Part shown: positions 52,210-61,662 of the stretch, piece by piece
Layout of the letters: each line of letters begins with the position of its first letter
How positions within the stretch are numbered: the stretch's first letter is position 1
NCBI RefSeq assembly: GCF_000760695.4
Contig: NZ_JHEG04000001.1
Span: forward strand, 1,644,717-1,708,716
DNA from: Tolypothrix bouteillei VB521301
GTDB lineage: Bacteria; Cyanobacteriota; Cyanobacteriia; Cyanobacteriales; Nostocaceae
DNA: 64,000 nucleotides
Reading direction: 5' to 3'
Notes under the pieces: model-generated
What the model was told of the DNA's origin: nothing
Seen by the model: only the letters and a program-made list of their open reading frames with translations
The model's database searches: none
Translations under genes and position numbers: made by a program

Positions 52210-53222
52210 GCCTTTTAAAAAACCAAAATCCAACAATCTGGCAATGGCTGCGAAAGAATTTGTTCAACAACTGGTACAACAGTATTCTAACTGTTGTTTG
52301 CCTGTGGTTTCTTGTATGGATAATCAAAAGTATCTTGAGGTGGGTATTCACTCAAGCAAAATGGGCGGTTATACAAGCTAATTTCTCTCTATTTTTTGTT
52401 GGTCGTTTTCCTCAAGAACTCTATTGGCGACTTTGGCTGGCGTTGGTGATTATTCTCGGTCTGGCTGGTGTATCTTGGGGAGCGATCGCAAAACGGTTTC
52501 CTAGCAGGTTTAATACGTGGTTACCTCTTGGGTGGGCTGTGTCTTTCCCAATAATTCTGTGCTTAATTGGGGGCGGTTTGGGACTGCAGCCTGTAGAAAG
52601 CGGTTTGTGGAATGGTTTGCTGCTGACTTTACTTACGGCAGCTGTCAGCATAGTTATATCTTTTCCCTTAGGGATATTATTAGCGTTAGGGCGTCAAAGT
52701 CAGCTATTTTTCGTGCGTTGGTTTAGCATTCTATATATTGAACTTATTCGAGGATTACCACTGATTGGAATTTTGTTCCTAGCTCAAGTGATGATACCCT
52801 TATTTCTACCTCCAGAAATTCGTTTAGATAGAGTGCTGCGCGGAATGGCTGGCTTAACCTTGTTTAGTGCTGCTTATCTAGCAGAAAATGTACGGGGTGG
52901 GCTTCAATCAATTCCACGCGGACAATTTGAAGCAGCGAGATCGTTAGGGTTAAATACTCCATTAACTATGTTACTGATAGTTCTCCCTCAAGCACTGCGT
53001 GCTGTTATTCCAGCCCTTGTTGGACAATTCATTGGTTTATTTAAAGATACTTCCCTGTTAGCAATTGTTGGATTATTAGAATTAACAGGGATTGCTCGTT
53101 CTATTCTCGCTCAACCCCAGTTCCTCGATCGCTATGCAGAAGTTTATTTGTTTATTGGAGTTATCTACTGGATTTTTTGTTATTCCATGTCCTTAGCTTC
53201 CCGGCGCTTGGAACATCGGTAA
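52206..53222 (+). CDS. Amino-acid ABC transporter permease 2 (AapM/BztC/NatH-like)
   Basis: A 338-aa permease. Extra N-terminal helices (residues 20-135) precede the conserved core: LWNGLLLTLLTAAVSIVISF, YIELIRGLPLIGILFLAQV and EAA loop ARSLGLNTPLTMLLIVLPQA. The extended N terminus is the hallmark of AapM/NatH. It forms a heterodimer with the permease at 51292. Start ATG overlaps the preceding stop (ATGA). Confidence 0.88.
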   Translation: MSLLKNQNPTIWQWLRKNLFNNWYNSILTVVCLWFLVWIIKSILRWVFTQAKWAVIQANFSLFFVGRFPQELYWRLWLALVIILGLAGVSWGAIAKRFPSRFNTWLPLGWAVSFPIILCLIGGGLGLQPVESGLWNGLLLTLLTAAVSIVISFPLGILLALGRQSQLFFVRWFSILYIELIRGLPLIGILFLAQVMIPLFLPPEIRLDRVLRGMAGLTLFSAAYLAENVRGGLQSIPRGQFEAARSLGLNTPLTMLLIVLPQALRAVIPALVGQFIGLFKDTSLLAIVGLLELTGIARSILAQPQFLDRYAEVYLFIGVIYWIFCYSMSLASRRLEHR

Positions 53223-53282
53223 GGGGACAAGGGGGATAAGGGAGACAAGGGGGATAAGGGAGACAAGGGAGATAAGGAACAA
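53223..53282. repeat. GGGGACAAGGGGGATAAGGG short tandem repeat in the operon
   Basis: About six units of (G)GGGACAAGG/GGGGATAAGG fill the gap between permease and ATPase genes. The array abuts AACAATAACAA before the ATG. Purine-rich units could serve as, or mask, the ribosome-binding site. Related tracts are at 59478-59535 and near 63645. Confidence 0.75.
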
Positions 53283-53288
53283 TAACAA

Positions 53289-54026
53289 ATGACAAACCAA
53301 GAAATTATTATTGCCGAAGATGTTCAAAAGTGGTATGGAAAGTTCCACGTTTTACGAGGCGTCAGCCTAACAGTAAATCGGGGAGAGGTTGTTGTACTGA
53401 TGGGACCTTCGGGTTCAGGTAAGTCAACTTTTATTCGTACCTTTAATGCTTTAGAAGAATACCAGCAGGGACGAATTGAAATTGATGGTATTGCTCTCAC
53501 AAATGATTTGCGAAATATTGAAGCAATTCGTCAAGAAGTAGGCATGGTGTTTCAACAATTCAATTTGTTTCCTCACCTAACAGTCTTGCAAAATATTACT
53601 TTGGCACCAATATGGGTACGGAAATGGTCAAAGGTTAAAGCTGAAGAAGTCGCTATGCAGTTATTAGAACGAGTGGGGATTTTGGAACAAGCACAAAAGT
53701 ATCCAGGGCAATTATCTGGAGGACAGCAACAAAGGGTTGCGATTGCTAGATCTCTAGCCATGCAACCCAAGATTATGCTTTTTGATGAGCCTACTTCAGC
53801 ATTAGATCCAGAGATGGTGCGAGAAGTTTTGGACGTTATCAAAACTCTTGCTGCTGATGGTATGACTATGGTTGTTGTTACCCATGAAGTGGGTTTTGCA
53901 CGTGAAGTTGCTGACCGAGTGGTTTTAATGGATGGTGGTTTAGTTGTTGAGGAAGCAACTCCAGATGCATTTTTTCAAAACCCCCAGCACGATCGCACTC
54001 GCAAGTTTCTATCCCAAATTCTTTAA
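53289..54026 (+). CDS. Amino-acid ABC transporter ATP-binding protein (AapP/BgtA-like)
   Basis: A 245-aa ATPase: Walker A in [21 protein letters not shown]-loop in [15 protein letters not shown], signature [16 protein letters not shown], Walker [15 protein letters not shown] and switch His in [10 protein letters not shown]. It belongs to the polar amino-acid uptake (HisP/GlnQ) class and energises the two permeases. The gene overlaps the convergent desaturase-like gene by 18 bp. Confidence 0.93.
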   Translation: MTNQEIIIAEDVQKWYGKFHVLRGVSLTVNRGEVVVLMGPSGSGKSTFIRTFNALEEYQQGRIEIDGIALTNDLRNIEAIRQEVGMVFQQFNLFPHLTVLQNITLAPIWVRKWSKVKAEEVAMQLLERVGILEQAQKYPGQLSGGQQQRVAIARSLAMQPKIMLFDEPTSALDPEMVREVLDVIKTLAADGMTMVVVTHEVGFAREVADRVVLMDGGLVVEEATPDAFFQNPQHDRTRKFLSQIL

Positions 54027-54533
54027 CAGGTTTTGCGATCGTAATTGGGGAAAGCGAATTCTTAACAAGCGTAACAAGCGTAACCAACTCTTAGCTGGTT
54101 GTTCAAAGAATGTAAAGATATCACCGTAAGCTTCGTGAGTTTTATGATGGTGTTGCCAATGTCTTTCTGGAGTTGTAATGAAAAGAATTTGACAAACAAG
54201 CTCCAATGATTTTGGCGTTTGCCAATTCAAGATACTTGTATGCCTCCACCATACATGAAATTGACCAACTAGCAATCCGCATACAACACCAATCGGGGAA
54301 AAGTACCACAAAACAACTGCTATTAGGAAATACGGCAATGCGCCCAATATACCATCCAACAGAACTAGGGGATTGAGCGTCAGAATCGCGTAATGACGAA
54401 AGTGCTTTTTGTAGGAGTGGTGAGTTTGCAAATGAAGCCAACCAAAAATATGTTCCGGTATGTGATAGCAGAAAGTTGAAAGGAAATCTCCAATCACAAG
54501 GAGTATCCCGGCACACGCGATTACCTTAAGCAT
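54009..54533 (-). CDS. Fatty-acid hydroxylase / sterol-desaturase-family membrane protein
   Basis: A 174-aa protein with two to four membrane helices. Its His motifs are those of the di-iron hydroxylase superfamily: HIPEH, then [15 protein letters not shown]-x-W-x-R-H in [15 protein letters not shown], and [15 protein letters not shown]. It is short for the family (200-300 aa) but the His boxes look complete. Substrate unknown: lipid, carotenoid or sterol-like. It overlaps the ABC ATPase gene convergently by 18 bp. Confidence 0.75.
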   Translation of the reverse strand: MLKVIACAGILLVIGDFLSTFCYHIPEHIFGWLHLQTHHSYKKHFRHYAILTLNPLVLLDGILGALPYFLIAVVLWYFSPIGVVCGLLVGQFHVWWRHTSILNWQTPKSLELVCQILFITTPERHWQHHHKTHEAYGDIFTFFEQPAKSWLRLLRLLRIRFPQLRSQNLLKNLG

Positions 54534-55034
54534 GTGTCATCCTCATTTTAAATATGGGAGTGTTTAGATAGCTTTCGAGAAGAACGAAACGAATCGTATC
54601 ACCTTAAATCTGAACTTTATCAAGCTGCTCATTCAGGAATTATTGTGTCAACAATCTTGTTTGAACAGCGTTGTTAGTTCATTTTTCTAAATACTACAGT
54701 ATTTTTATCGATCAACTGATATTTTTTTGGAAAAAATTTTAAGAGTTAAAAATTAGATACTGTAGGTAGGGCTAAAGCCCACCTCCCCAAGCAACTGTAC
54801 TACTACGAGACTTTGATGCAGCAATGAAGATTGCAGACACTCATTCGATGAAAGGCGCGAATGCTTCTAGCCTCTGCACGAAAAACAAAAGGTTTTGCCT
54901 GTAGCATTGCATATTTCACGCATATCTGTTGTGCGTGGATACCCTCCCTCTTTAGCTGGTGGAATCAAGGGAGACAGGATTTCATATTTAGATTCCCCCA
55001 CCCATCAATAAGAGACTATTTATAAAGTAAATCT
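54534..55034. other. 500-bp spacer, no supported gene
   Basis: AT-rich upstream of the desaturase gene; a GGTAGGGCTAAAGCCCACC short dispersed hairpin lies at 54765-54783. The remainder shows no ORF with a ribosome-binding site or recognisable product. Confidence 0.4.
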
Positions 55035-55255
55035 AAAGGAGACAAGACGACGTAGCGTAATTCTAGTCATAACAGCATATATGGCTGCTTCGCTCATTTC
55101 GGGAAGACGCTCATAATCTTTGCGCTCGACGATGGTACTGATTAAACCACCCAAATGTTCTTTCCACTACAAGGGCGTTTGGGAAGCACTTGAAATTTTT
55201 GTTCGGTACGCCGTATGACTTCAACGTGAGCTTGTACATTCGTATAATAATCGAT
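55035..55255 (-). pseudogene. IS5/IS4-type transposase C-terminal remnant with frameshifts
   Basis: Three reading-frame pieces give a transposase tail: AHVEVIRRTEQKFQVLPKR (one frame), LVVERTFGWFNQYHRR (second), and KDYERLPEMSEAAIYAVMTR (third). Together they match the DDE-transposase pattern ...VLPKRWVVERTFGWxxRYRRLSKDYERLP.... The 5' part is missing and at least two shifts are present, so it is a dead relic. It forms the tail of the pyrophosphatase ORF that follows. Confidence 0.75.
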
Positions 55256-55578
55256 ACAAAAAAACGCTCTTGAAACTCTGTCAAAGCTAGAATTTGCTCG
55301 TTACTATAGTTTTTCCCTTGGGGTACAACAATCAGCTTATCATCCTCATCATTGATGCGATGAATAATGGCAATACATTCACCTTCAAACTGGCTTAAAG
55401 GCTCGAATACTCCCAAAATGTAGGCATCGATTTCTTGACCATCTGGGGAACGTGTACCGGGAATGTAGCCATAGTTGATGGGGTAAATATACTGATATTG
55501 AGGATGTCTGGTACCAAGTGGACGGTCAATAATGACACTTAGGGTTACACCTAGAAATTCTTTTATTTCAGTCTGCAT
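55111..55578 (-). CDS. Inorganic pyrophosphatase-like protein fused to a transposase remnant
   Basis: From ATG 55578 the protein opens MQTEIKEFLGVTLSVIIDRP, continues YIYPINYGYIPGTRSPDGQEIDAYIL (the family I pyrophosphatase metal site D-x-D-x-x-D region begins here) and HRINDEDDKLIVVPQGKNY. The pyrophosphatase-like part ends at EFQERFFVSIIIR, about 110 residues, the length of short bacterial relatives. The last 40 residues to the stop at 55111 derive from an out-of-frame and in-frame IS5-type transposase tail. Whether the chimera folds or is active is unknown. Confidence 0.7.
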   Translation of the reverse strand: MQTEIKEFLGVTLSVIIDRPLGTRHPQYQYIYPINYGYIPGTRSPDGQEIDAYILGVFEPLSQFEGECIAIIHRINDEDDKLIVVPQGKNYSNEQILALTEFQERFFVSIIIRMYKLTLKSYGVPNKNFKCFPNALVVERTFGWFNQYHRRAQRL

Positions 55579-55884
55579 GAAATTTTGTCTGTAGGGCAAT
55601 ACCTTTACCAATTTATCAAAAGCCCTACAGACTGGGAGTCTGTAGCTACATAAATGTTGCCCACTTACATGGACTAAAACCCAAAGAAGTTCCCCGGTCA
55701 TGGCTGAAAAGCGTTGCTATAACTATTCGCTTCATCACTTTATTAGCTCTGATTGCACAATTGAGACATATATTGTACACGGTCAAATTTGAATGGTCCC
55801 AGATTATATTTCCAGTCACGATGAAGCAGAGCTTGGGAACGAGATGATAAAAAGTCTCTACAGCCGCTTAAAATTAATTTTGAA

Positions 55885-56397
55885 TTATTTTTTCAAATAT
55901 ATCAATAAAAACGTACCAGAAATCCCCATTAATATTCCTATACAACCACTGCCTAAAACTATTAAGTAAAATTTTAAATCTTCATCTCTTTTTTGTTGAT
56001 TTAAGGCTTCTACTTGATTTTCTAGTGTTTCTATTTTATTTTTTAATTGGTTATTTTCTTGAATAACTTCACTTGCTTTTAAAGTATCTATTTGTCGAAG
56101 CAATTCTTGATTTCTTTGACTTTCTTGTACGAACATTGTTCCAAATAAAACACCTAAGCCTAGCATGCCTGACGCTATGACAATGCCGTAATCTTTTATT
56201 GTGCGTGACTTTAGCTTCTTCTCTTTTTCAACTAGCTCTTGTTTCGTCGATTCAAATTGTTGATTTAATGCTTCATTGGCTTTAGATAAGATTGAATTCT
56301 CTTCCGAAAGACTTTCATATAACTCAATTTCTCTTGGCTGTAGATCGGTAGGGGTTATAATGCCTTTAGAATCATAATATGATTTCAAATTACTCAC
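55885..56397 (-). CDS. Hypothetical coiled-coil protein with two membrane helices
   Basis: A 170-aa protein. A soluble N-terminal part with coiled-coil propensity (residues 25-65) is followed by helix 1 (YGIVIASGMLGLGVLFGTMF, about 70-90), a second coiled coil (residues 93-135, with ENNQLKNKIETLENQVEAL), and helix 2 (FYLIVLGSGCIGILMGISG, about 143-165). No family recognised; possibly a membrane-tethered structural or septum-associated protein. Confidence 0.65.
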   Translation of the reverse strand: MSNLKSYYDSKGIITPTDLQPREIELYESLSEENSILSKANEALNQQFESTKQELVEKEKKLKSRTIKDYGIVIASGMLGLGVLFGTMFVQESQRNQELLRQIDTLKASEVIQENNQLKNKIETLENQVEALNQQKRDEDLKFYLIVLGSGCIGILMGISGTFLLIYLKK

Positions 56398-56585
56398 TGT
56401 TTCGATCTCCTAAGTAAATTAAATTTTGTAAAAAAAACAATTTTTTTAAGTCAATTCATTTTTTTCAGTACTATTGTACCGTTTTTGACTCCAAACGTAA
56501 GCACGATAAAGATTACTATGCATCAATCGGAACGATCGCGCTCGTAATTATTCCACAGACTTCCGCTTGTAACAAGAGGCTTATC

Positions 56586-56735
56586 ATGGGTTCAGCTAAA
56601 GGAGAAAATGTAAAGAGAATATTAAGTATATTTGCTTATCTATCTAAAGAAAGAAGTGAAAAAGTCATGCAGTCTGTAAAACTCAGTAATGAAAAGTTAA
56701 ACATTTTCACGGCTGTTAGGAGATTTTACTTGTGA
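56586..56735 (+). CDS. Possible small protein of 49 aa
   Basis: ATG 56586 preceded by AAGAGG begins MGSAKGENVKRILSIFAYLS and ends in VRRFYL. It is Lys/Arg-rich and lies in the 618-bp gap between two minus-strand genes, with no overlap. No homolog recognised; the ribosome-binding site is weak. Candidate only. Confidence 0.25.
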   Translation: MGSAKGENVKRILSIFAYLSKERSEKVMQSVKLSNEKLNIFTAVRRFYL

Positions 56736-56875
56736 CTCTCTTATCTGACATTTATCTGCTCCTATTTAAAGAGTACATAACAACAAAAAGATTTGTTATC
56801 TGCTCTTTCAATAGCAACTGAACTTATCTTTATCTATAGCTATAGACCTGAGAGAAACCAGCTTTTCTAACAGAG

Positions 56876-56917
56876 AAATGCTGGACGCAAAAAACAAGTT
56901 TTTTTGCGCCCAGCATT
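56876..56917 (-). terminator. Strong hairpin, probable glgB terminator
   Basis: AAATGCTGGACGCAAAAAA and its near-complement TTTTTTGCGCCCAGCATTT form a 19-bp stem with a 4-nt loop (CAAG), about 100 bp past the glgB stop. One mismatch (A/C) interrupts it. The T-rich flank is on both strands, so it may work bidirectionally. Confidence 0.65.
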
Positions 56918-57015
56918 TTTGTTATCAGTTTCCAAGATAATTAATTAACTATTTATCTTGTGGAATGGAGAAGAGAACAGCAATGGCGGGCTTTTCTGCC
57001 CGCACTACAAGAATT

Positions 57016-59316
57016 CTACGAATTAGCCAACGCTTCTGCTGTCTTCTCTTTATCTAACTTAAGAACCAAGACTCCCAAAGGTGGCAAACACAAATCCAAG
57101 GAATACGGGCGGTTGTGGAATGACCAATTATCCGTCCACTTACCACCTAAATTACCCATATTGCTACCACCGTATTGACGAGCATCGCTGTTGAATAACT
57201 CAGTGTAGAAACCTATTTCTGGAACACCAATACGGTAATGAGAGTGAGGTTGAGGTGTAAAGTTACAAACCGTAACAACAAAATTATCGGAGTCTTTATC
57301 TCTACGGATAAAGGAAACTACACTGTGACGGTTGTCGCTACAGTCAATCCATTCAAACCCTTCTTTTGCAAAATCTTGAGTGTATAAAGCTGGTTCAGAA
57401 CGATAGAGATGGTTGAGGTCTTTAAAAAACTCTTTGAGTTGTTGGTGCGGTTCATGCTGGAATAAGCGCCATTCTAAGTCACTCCAGACATTCCACTCAC
57501 TCCACTGTCCAAACTCCATGCTCATAAACATGGTTTTCTTACCGGGGTGAGTAAACATATAGGCGAACAAACACCTTACGTTGGCAAATTTTTGCCATCT
57601 ATCCCCAGGCATTTTACCAATGATATTGCTCTTACCGTGTACCACCTCATCGTGAGACAGCGCCAACATATAGTTTTCACTGTGGTGATACCACATACTG
57701 AAGGTGATGTTGTTTTGATGGAACTGGCGGAACCAAGGGTCCATGCTGAAGTAGTCCAGCATATCGTGCATCCAACCCATATTCCATTTTAAGTTAAAGC
57801 CCAATCCTCCAGTGTATGTTGGCCAAGATACCATAGGCCATGCAGTAGATTCTTCAGCAATTGAGACAATTCCTGGGAAATAGCTAAAGATGATGTGATT
57901 GACTTGACGCAAGAACTCAGCTGCTTCTAGGTTTTCTCTACCACCGTACTGGTTGGTAACCCATTCTCCATCTTTACGGCAGTAATCGAGGTAGAGCATA
58001 GAGGCAACAGCATCAACGCGAATGCCATCAATATGGTACTTATCAAACCAGAACAAGGCATTTGCAACTAAGAAATTACGGACTTCGTTGCGCGAGTAGT
58101 TGAACACCAATGTTCCCCATTCTTTGTGTTCGCCTTTTCGAGGATCGGCGTGTTCGTAAAGGTGAGTGCCATCAAAAAATGCCAAGCCATGACCGTCTTT
58201 GGGGAAATGACCGGGAACCCAATCGACAATAACGCCAATACCGTTTTTGTGGCATTGGTCAACAAAATACATAAAGTCTTCTGGTTTGCCATAACGGGAG
58301 GTGGGAGCGTAATATCCGGTTACTTGATAGCCCCAAGACCCATCAAATGGGTGTTCGGCAACGGGTAGTATTTCAATGTGGGTGTATCCCAACTCTTTCA
58401 CGTAGGGAATGAGCCGCTCTGCTAGTTCTCGGTATGTTAAAAAGCGTGCGCCGGGATTGAGTTCTGATACAGTAACGACAGGCTCGGTTTCCCCGTTTGG
58501 GAGTTTGGCGGGTTCTCCACTAGAGGCGTGCAACCAAGACCCTAAATGCATTTCGTAGACAGAAATCGGTTGAGTTAGGGGATCGCTATGACGGCGGTTT
58601 TCCAGCCAGTCTTCATCGCCCCAACTGTAAGCGTCTAAATCTGAGACAATGGATGCGGTTTTGGGGCGTGGTTCTTGCTGAAAACCGTAGGGATCGGATT
58701 TTTCGTAAATGTGACCTTCTATGTTTTTAATTTCATATTTGTAGTGTTCTCCTACCCCTAACCCAGGAACAAATAGTTCCCAAATACCGGTATGCCCTTT
58801 ACGCATTTGGTGTTTGCGACCATCCCAACTGTTAAAATCTCCAATAACTGATACGTTTCGAGCGTTGGGAGCCCAAACAGCAAAGTAAACACCTGCGACA
58901 CCATTGACCTCAGTTGGGTGTGCTCCCAGTTTTTCGTAAATTCGGTGGTGATTGCCTTCCCCAAACAGGTGCAAATCAAACTCTGTTAACTTGGGAGAAT
59001 GGAAAGCGTAAGGATCGTAGATGACTCGCTCGTGTTCTCCTTCTTTAACGCGAAACTGGTAGTTAACAAGTTCTTTTGTTTCTATGGTGCATTCAAAGAA
59101 GTGGGGATCGTGAACGGTTTCCATTGGGTACTCCTTCCGTTCTTCTGGAAGGATGACGGTCACTGCACTGGCATTGGGTAGGTAAGCTCGCACAGCCCAA
59201 CGATTGTTTTTGCCATTTTCTTCTATGAGATGAGCACCTAGTACTTCAAACGGGTCGTGATGCTGATTCCAAACTATTCGGTTAACTTGTTCCGGGGCTA
59301 TTGTGGTTATAGACAT
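57016..59316 (-). CDS. glgB: 1,4-alpha-glucan branching enzyme
   Basis: About 766 aa from ATG 59314-59316 ([16 protein letters not shown]); a longer frame to 59397 is less likely. An N-terminal CBM48-like domain ([13 protein letters not shown]...; [20 protein letters not shown]) precedes the GH13 barrel with [17 protein letters not shown], the nucleophile Asp in [16 protein letters not shown], the acid Glu in IAEESTAWP, and His-Asp in [12 protein letters not shown]. It adds alpha-1,6 branches to glycogen. All catalytic residues are present. A strong hairpin follows the stop. Confidence 0.95.
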   Translation of the reverse strand: MSITTIAPEQVNRIVWNQHHDPFEVLGAHLIEENGKNNRWAVRAYLPNASAVTVILPEERKEYPMETVHDPHFFECTIETKELVNYQFRVKEGEHERVIYDPYAFHSPKLTEFDLHLFGEGNHHRIYEKLGAHPTEVNGVAGVYFAVWAPNARNVSVIGDFNSWDGRKHQMRKGHTGIWELFVPGLGVGEHYKYEIKNIEGHIYEKSDPYGFQQEPRPKTASIVSDLDAYSWGDEDWLENRRHSDPLTQPISVYEMHLGSWLHASSGEPAKLPNGETEPVVTVSELNPGARFLTYRELAERLIPYVKELGYTHIEILPVAEHPFDGSWGYQVTGYYAPTSRYGKPEDFMYFVDQCHKNGIGVIVDWVPGHFPKDGHGLAFFDGTHLYEHADPRKGEHKEWGTLVFNYSRNEVRNFLVANALFWFDKYHIDGIRVDAVASMLYLDYCRKDGEWVTNQYGGRENLEAAEFLRQVNHIIFSYFPGIVSIAEESTAWPMVSWPTYTGGLGFNLKWNMGWMHDMLDYFSMDPWFRQFHQNNITFSMWYHHSENYMLALSHDEVVHGKSNIIGKMPGDRWQKFANVRCLFAYMFTHPGKKTMFMSMEFGQWSEWNVWSDLEWRLFQHEPHQQLKEFFKDLNHLYRSEPALYTQDFAKEGFEWIDCSDNRHSVVSFIRRDKDSDNFVVTVCNFTPQPHSHYRIGVPEIGFYTELFNSDARQYGGSNMGNLGGKWTDNWSFHNRPYSLDLCLPPLGVLVLKLDKEKTAEALANS

Positions 59317-59477
59317 GGAGCTACCTACGTTTAGTAAATTGGCTAAGTAAACTGACTTTTTAAAACTTCTATTACTATTCTTTACATTTATTTGCAAATT
59401 TTGTAGATGTAATCATCGTACTTGAGTAAGAAACTGGGAATTGAGGGCTGGGGATCGCAGATTGGAAGTTAGGGACA

Positions 59478-59535
59478 ATGGTGGTAAGGGGAACAAGGTA
59501 GACAAGGGCGACACGAGGGACAAGGAAGGCAGAGA
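59478..59535. repeat. GACAAGG-type short tandem repeat upstream of glgB
   Basis: Units of GGGAACAAGG, AGACAAGGGCG and GGACAAGG repeat imperfectly. The class is the same as at 53223-53282. Confidence 0.55.
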
Positions 59536-59586
59536 AAGGAAGACTCAATTACCCATGCTGTATACTTTGTGCCCAACACCGATTCA

Positions 59587-59940
59587 CTATATGTCTAAAA
59601 AAGGGAAAATCTGAAGTAAAAATTTACGTATCCGTAATAAAAAAACTTGTTCTCTTATCTTGGGGTCAAGTTTTGGAGGGGGGCTTACTGAAAGACGTTC
59701 CTGTAACTGTGCATACTCCGCAGCACTGACAAGACTACCATCGAGGGGCGATCGCGCAGCTGTAATAATTTCCATCCGCAAAATTTCTTCCGGTACGTCT
59801 TGTTTGGGTGGTAATGCCATAACCAACTGCCCCCAATGGCTAATTAACCCTACCATAATGGTAGTGCTAACGCTTAAAACGATAAATGTAATTCGCTTCA
59901 CAATCAAGAACCATTTGAGAGAGTATGAACTTACAGGCAA
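59587..59940 (-). CDS. Small membrane-anchored protein, function unknown
   Basis: A 117-aa protein with one hydrophobic segment near the N terminus (IVKRITFIVLSVSTTIMVG, about residues 13-31), then a soluble part with PKQDVPEEILRMEIITAARS, SAAEYAQLQERL and a C-terminal KFLLQIFPFLDI. It looks like a conserved cyanobacterial protein, but I cannot assign a function. Confidence 0.6.
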   Translation of the reverse strand: MPVSSYSLKWFLIVKRITFIVLSVSTTIMVGLISHWGQLVMALPPKQDVPEEILRMEIITAARSPLDGSLVSAAEYAQLQERLSVSPPPKLDPKIREQVFLLRIRKFLLQIFPFLDI

Positions 59941-59985
59941 TCTTAATGTGTATATTTACCCAAGATTTACAGCACGGAAACTACT

Positions 59986-60021
59986 AAGAAACCCGGTTTC
60001 TAAGTGAAGCCGGGTTTCTTT
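59986..60021. terminator. Hairpin AAGAAACCCGG...CCGGGTTTCTT
   Basis: AAGAAACCCGGTTTC and GAAGCCGGGTTTCTT pair with a single mismatch around a short loop, followed by TATAAA. This AAACCCGG hairpin is a frequent repeat/terminator in these genomes. It sits between two minus-strand genes; the rest of the 59941-60245 spacer has no gene. Confidence 0.5.
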
Positions 60022-60245
60022 ATAAACCTGGTAAGGTTAAAGTGTAGTACCAGATCGATCGCTCTGGTATGGCACGCACCACACGGGCTCGTGAAAATTT
60101 AGCCAACAATGATAGCGAATGTCTTATGCCTGCTCAAAACACAGCCATTCACCTGGTTGTTATTTGAAAATGTTGACTTACTTAATTTTCGTGAGAAGCG
60201 CTGCAACAATCTCAATTGATAAATTGGGTGTTTTGAGATAACGAC

Positions 60246-60461
60246 TTAGGGGCTAGGAGTAGCAGTTGGGCTACCCGTAGCTGTAGGTGCAGGAGTCGCT
60301 GCACCAGTATCGGTAGGTTCAGCAGCCGGTGTAGAAGTAGCTGCAGGGGAAGATGTTTCGCTACCGGTGCCACCACCACCACCGCTACCACCACCTTCAC
60401 ACGCACCGAGAACTGCTGCGAGACTTAACATCAAGGTAATACTAAGGATTTTTACTTTCAT
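60246..60461 (-). CDS. Small lipoprotein, Gly/Thr/Pro-rich
   Basis: From ATG 60461 (GAGGAG upstream) the 71-aa product has a lipoprotein signal, ILSITLMLSLAAVLGAC, with lipobox LGAC. The mature part is low complexity: GGGSGGGGG, then Thr/Pro/Ala repeats to the end. It is probably a cell-envelope lipoprotein with an unstructured linker. The frame extends upstream to 60557 without supporting signals. Confidence 0.7.
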   Translation of the reverse strand: MKVKILSITLMLSLAAVLGACEGGGSGGGGGTGSETSSPAATSTPAAEPTDTGAATPAPTATGSPTATPSP

Positions 60462-60928
60462 AACTCCTCTTTCACCAATTGCGGCAAGAACGAATTTAGC
60501 CTGTTGAATACGATACCCTATTTGTTGATTTTTTTTAAGTGACTTTGGAATACACATTGAAAGAAAAGGGTTCGATTCTTCCTATAGAGATAGGCAGAAG
60601 GCAAGAAAATATAGGAGATGAACTTCCCAATCGAGTCATGATACCAAAAAATATATTTCTTGCACACTCTTGCCTGTGGAGGCAGGGGTTGTCATACTAA
60701 GGCAATGCGATGCCTCAATGATTAGGGTATCAAATTTTTACGAAAAATTGCCAAAAAAACTCGTTTCTTTCACAGAAGCGGTTTTTAGAGAGAATGCAAA
60801 GATTAGTGCAGCTACCTATCGGAATTCTGTTGATTCAGTGTAGGGTGTTACTTGATTCATTGACTGTTAACACTTAACACTCAGCAATCGATCGCATAGC
60901 CTTATAGTATTTCTTATCCAAACCAATT
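60462..60928. other. 467-bp spacer, no supported gene
   Basis: It holds the divergent promoters of the lipoprotein and the FtsL-like gene. GATACCC/GGGTATC blocks (60516, 60639, 60724) recur in both orientations, but I see no coding feature. Confidence 0.4.
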
Positions 60929-61633
60929 ATGTCTATCGCTCGAAAATTAGGTGTTTCTACGACGGGCAGCTTATCTCAATCTGCAGTTAAAAGTGCTAGA
61001 AAGCGCCCAAATAGAAACCAAAGAAAACTTTCCACACATCAAGAGGTTGCCCTTCGCGCCAAGCAATTGAGAGCGAACCCAACTCCAGAGTCTGCCTTTT
61101 CTCCACCAGAGTCTTCCAAACAGAGAAGACACCCATCACAAAATCCTTTGCCGCCAGTGCAGCGTACAGCAATTAACCCTTTCAGTCCCCAAAAAACTTC
61201 CTTTCCTAGGGCAGAGGTAAATAAACCAAAAGTAAGAAATATTCCTGTTATGCCATCCGCTCAGGCTGTCCCTTTTTGGTTGTTACGCCTGTACGCAGTA
61301 CATCGTTATTCATCTATAGCAGCATTTTTATTTGTCATTGTAATGCTTGCGGTTTATGGATTAACAGTTTACTCACAGGAACTTTGGAGCCAATCATACC
61401 GCAAACTACAAAACCTACAACGCCAAGAACGACAATTGATGACAACCAACGGGGTGCTAAAAAGTAACATGGCAAAACAAGCACAGAAACAACCAGAAAA
61501 ACTACTATCACCTACTCCCGATCGCATGATTTTTTTAACTCCTGCACCTGTGACTTCAACATCCCCATCCACCGATTCCAAAACACCAATTTCTGAAATC
61601 CAACAGGAAACTTTAAATCCAACAGGATATTAA
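60929..61633 (+). CDS. FtsL-like bitopic membrane protein upstream of ftsI
   Basis: A 234-aa protein with a basic, disordered cytoplasmic N terminus (about 115 residues rich in Arg, Pro, Ser). One membrane helix follows (SSIAAFLFVIVMLAVYGLTV, about 130-150), then a short coiled coil (LWSQSYRKLQNLQRQERQLM, about 152-172) and a Pro/Thr-rich tail. This topology and the position 29 bp before ftsI are those of FtsL or a functional counterpart, although FtsL sequences diverge too much for certainty. It probably links the divisome scaffold to FtsI. Confidence 0.65.
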   Translation: MSIARKLGVSTTGSLSQSAVKSARKRPNRNQRKLSTHQEVALRAKQLRANPTPESAFSPPESSKQRRHPSQNPLPPVQRTAINPFSPQKTSFPRAEVNKPKVRNIPVMPSAQAVPFWLLRLYAVHRYSSIAAFLFVIVMLAVYGLTVYSQELWSQSYRKLQNLQRQERQLMTTNGVLKSNMAKQAQKQPEKLLSPTPDRMIFLTPAPVTSTSPSTDSKTPISEIQQETLNPTGY

Positions 61634-61662
61634 TCAGTAACTAGTGACCGATACAAATTTTT

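Noticed and set aside
57547..58368. Antisense ORFs inside glgB
   Set aside because: They are fully contained in a conserved gene with intact catalytic motifs.
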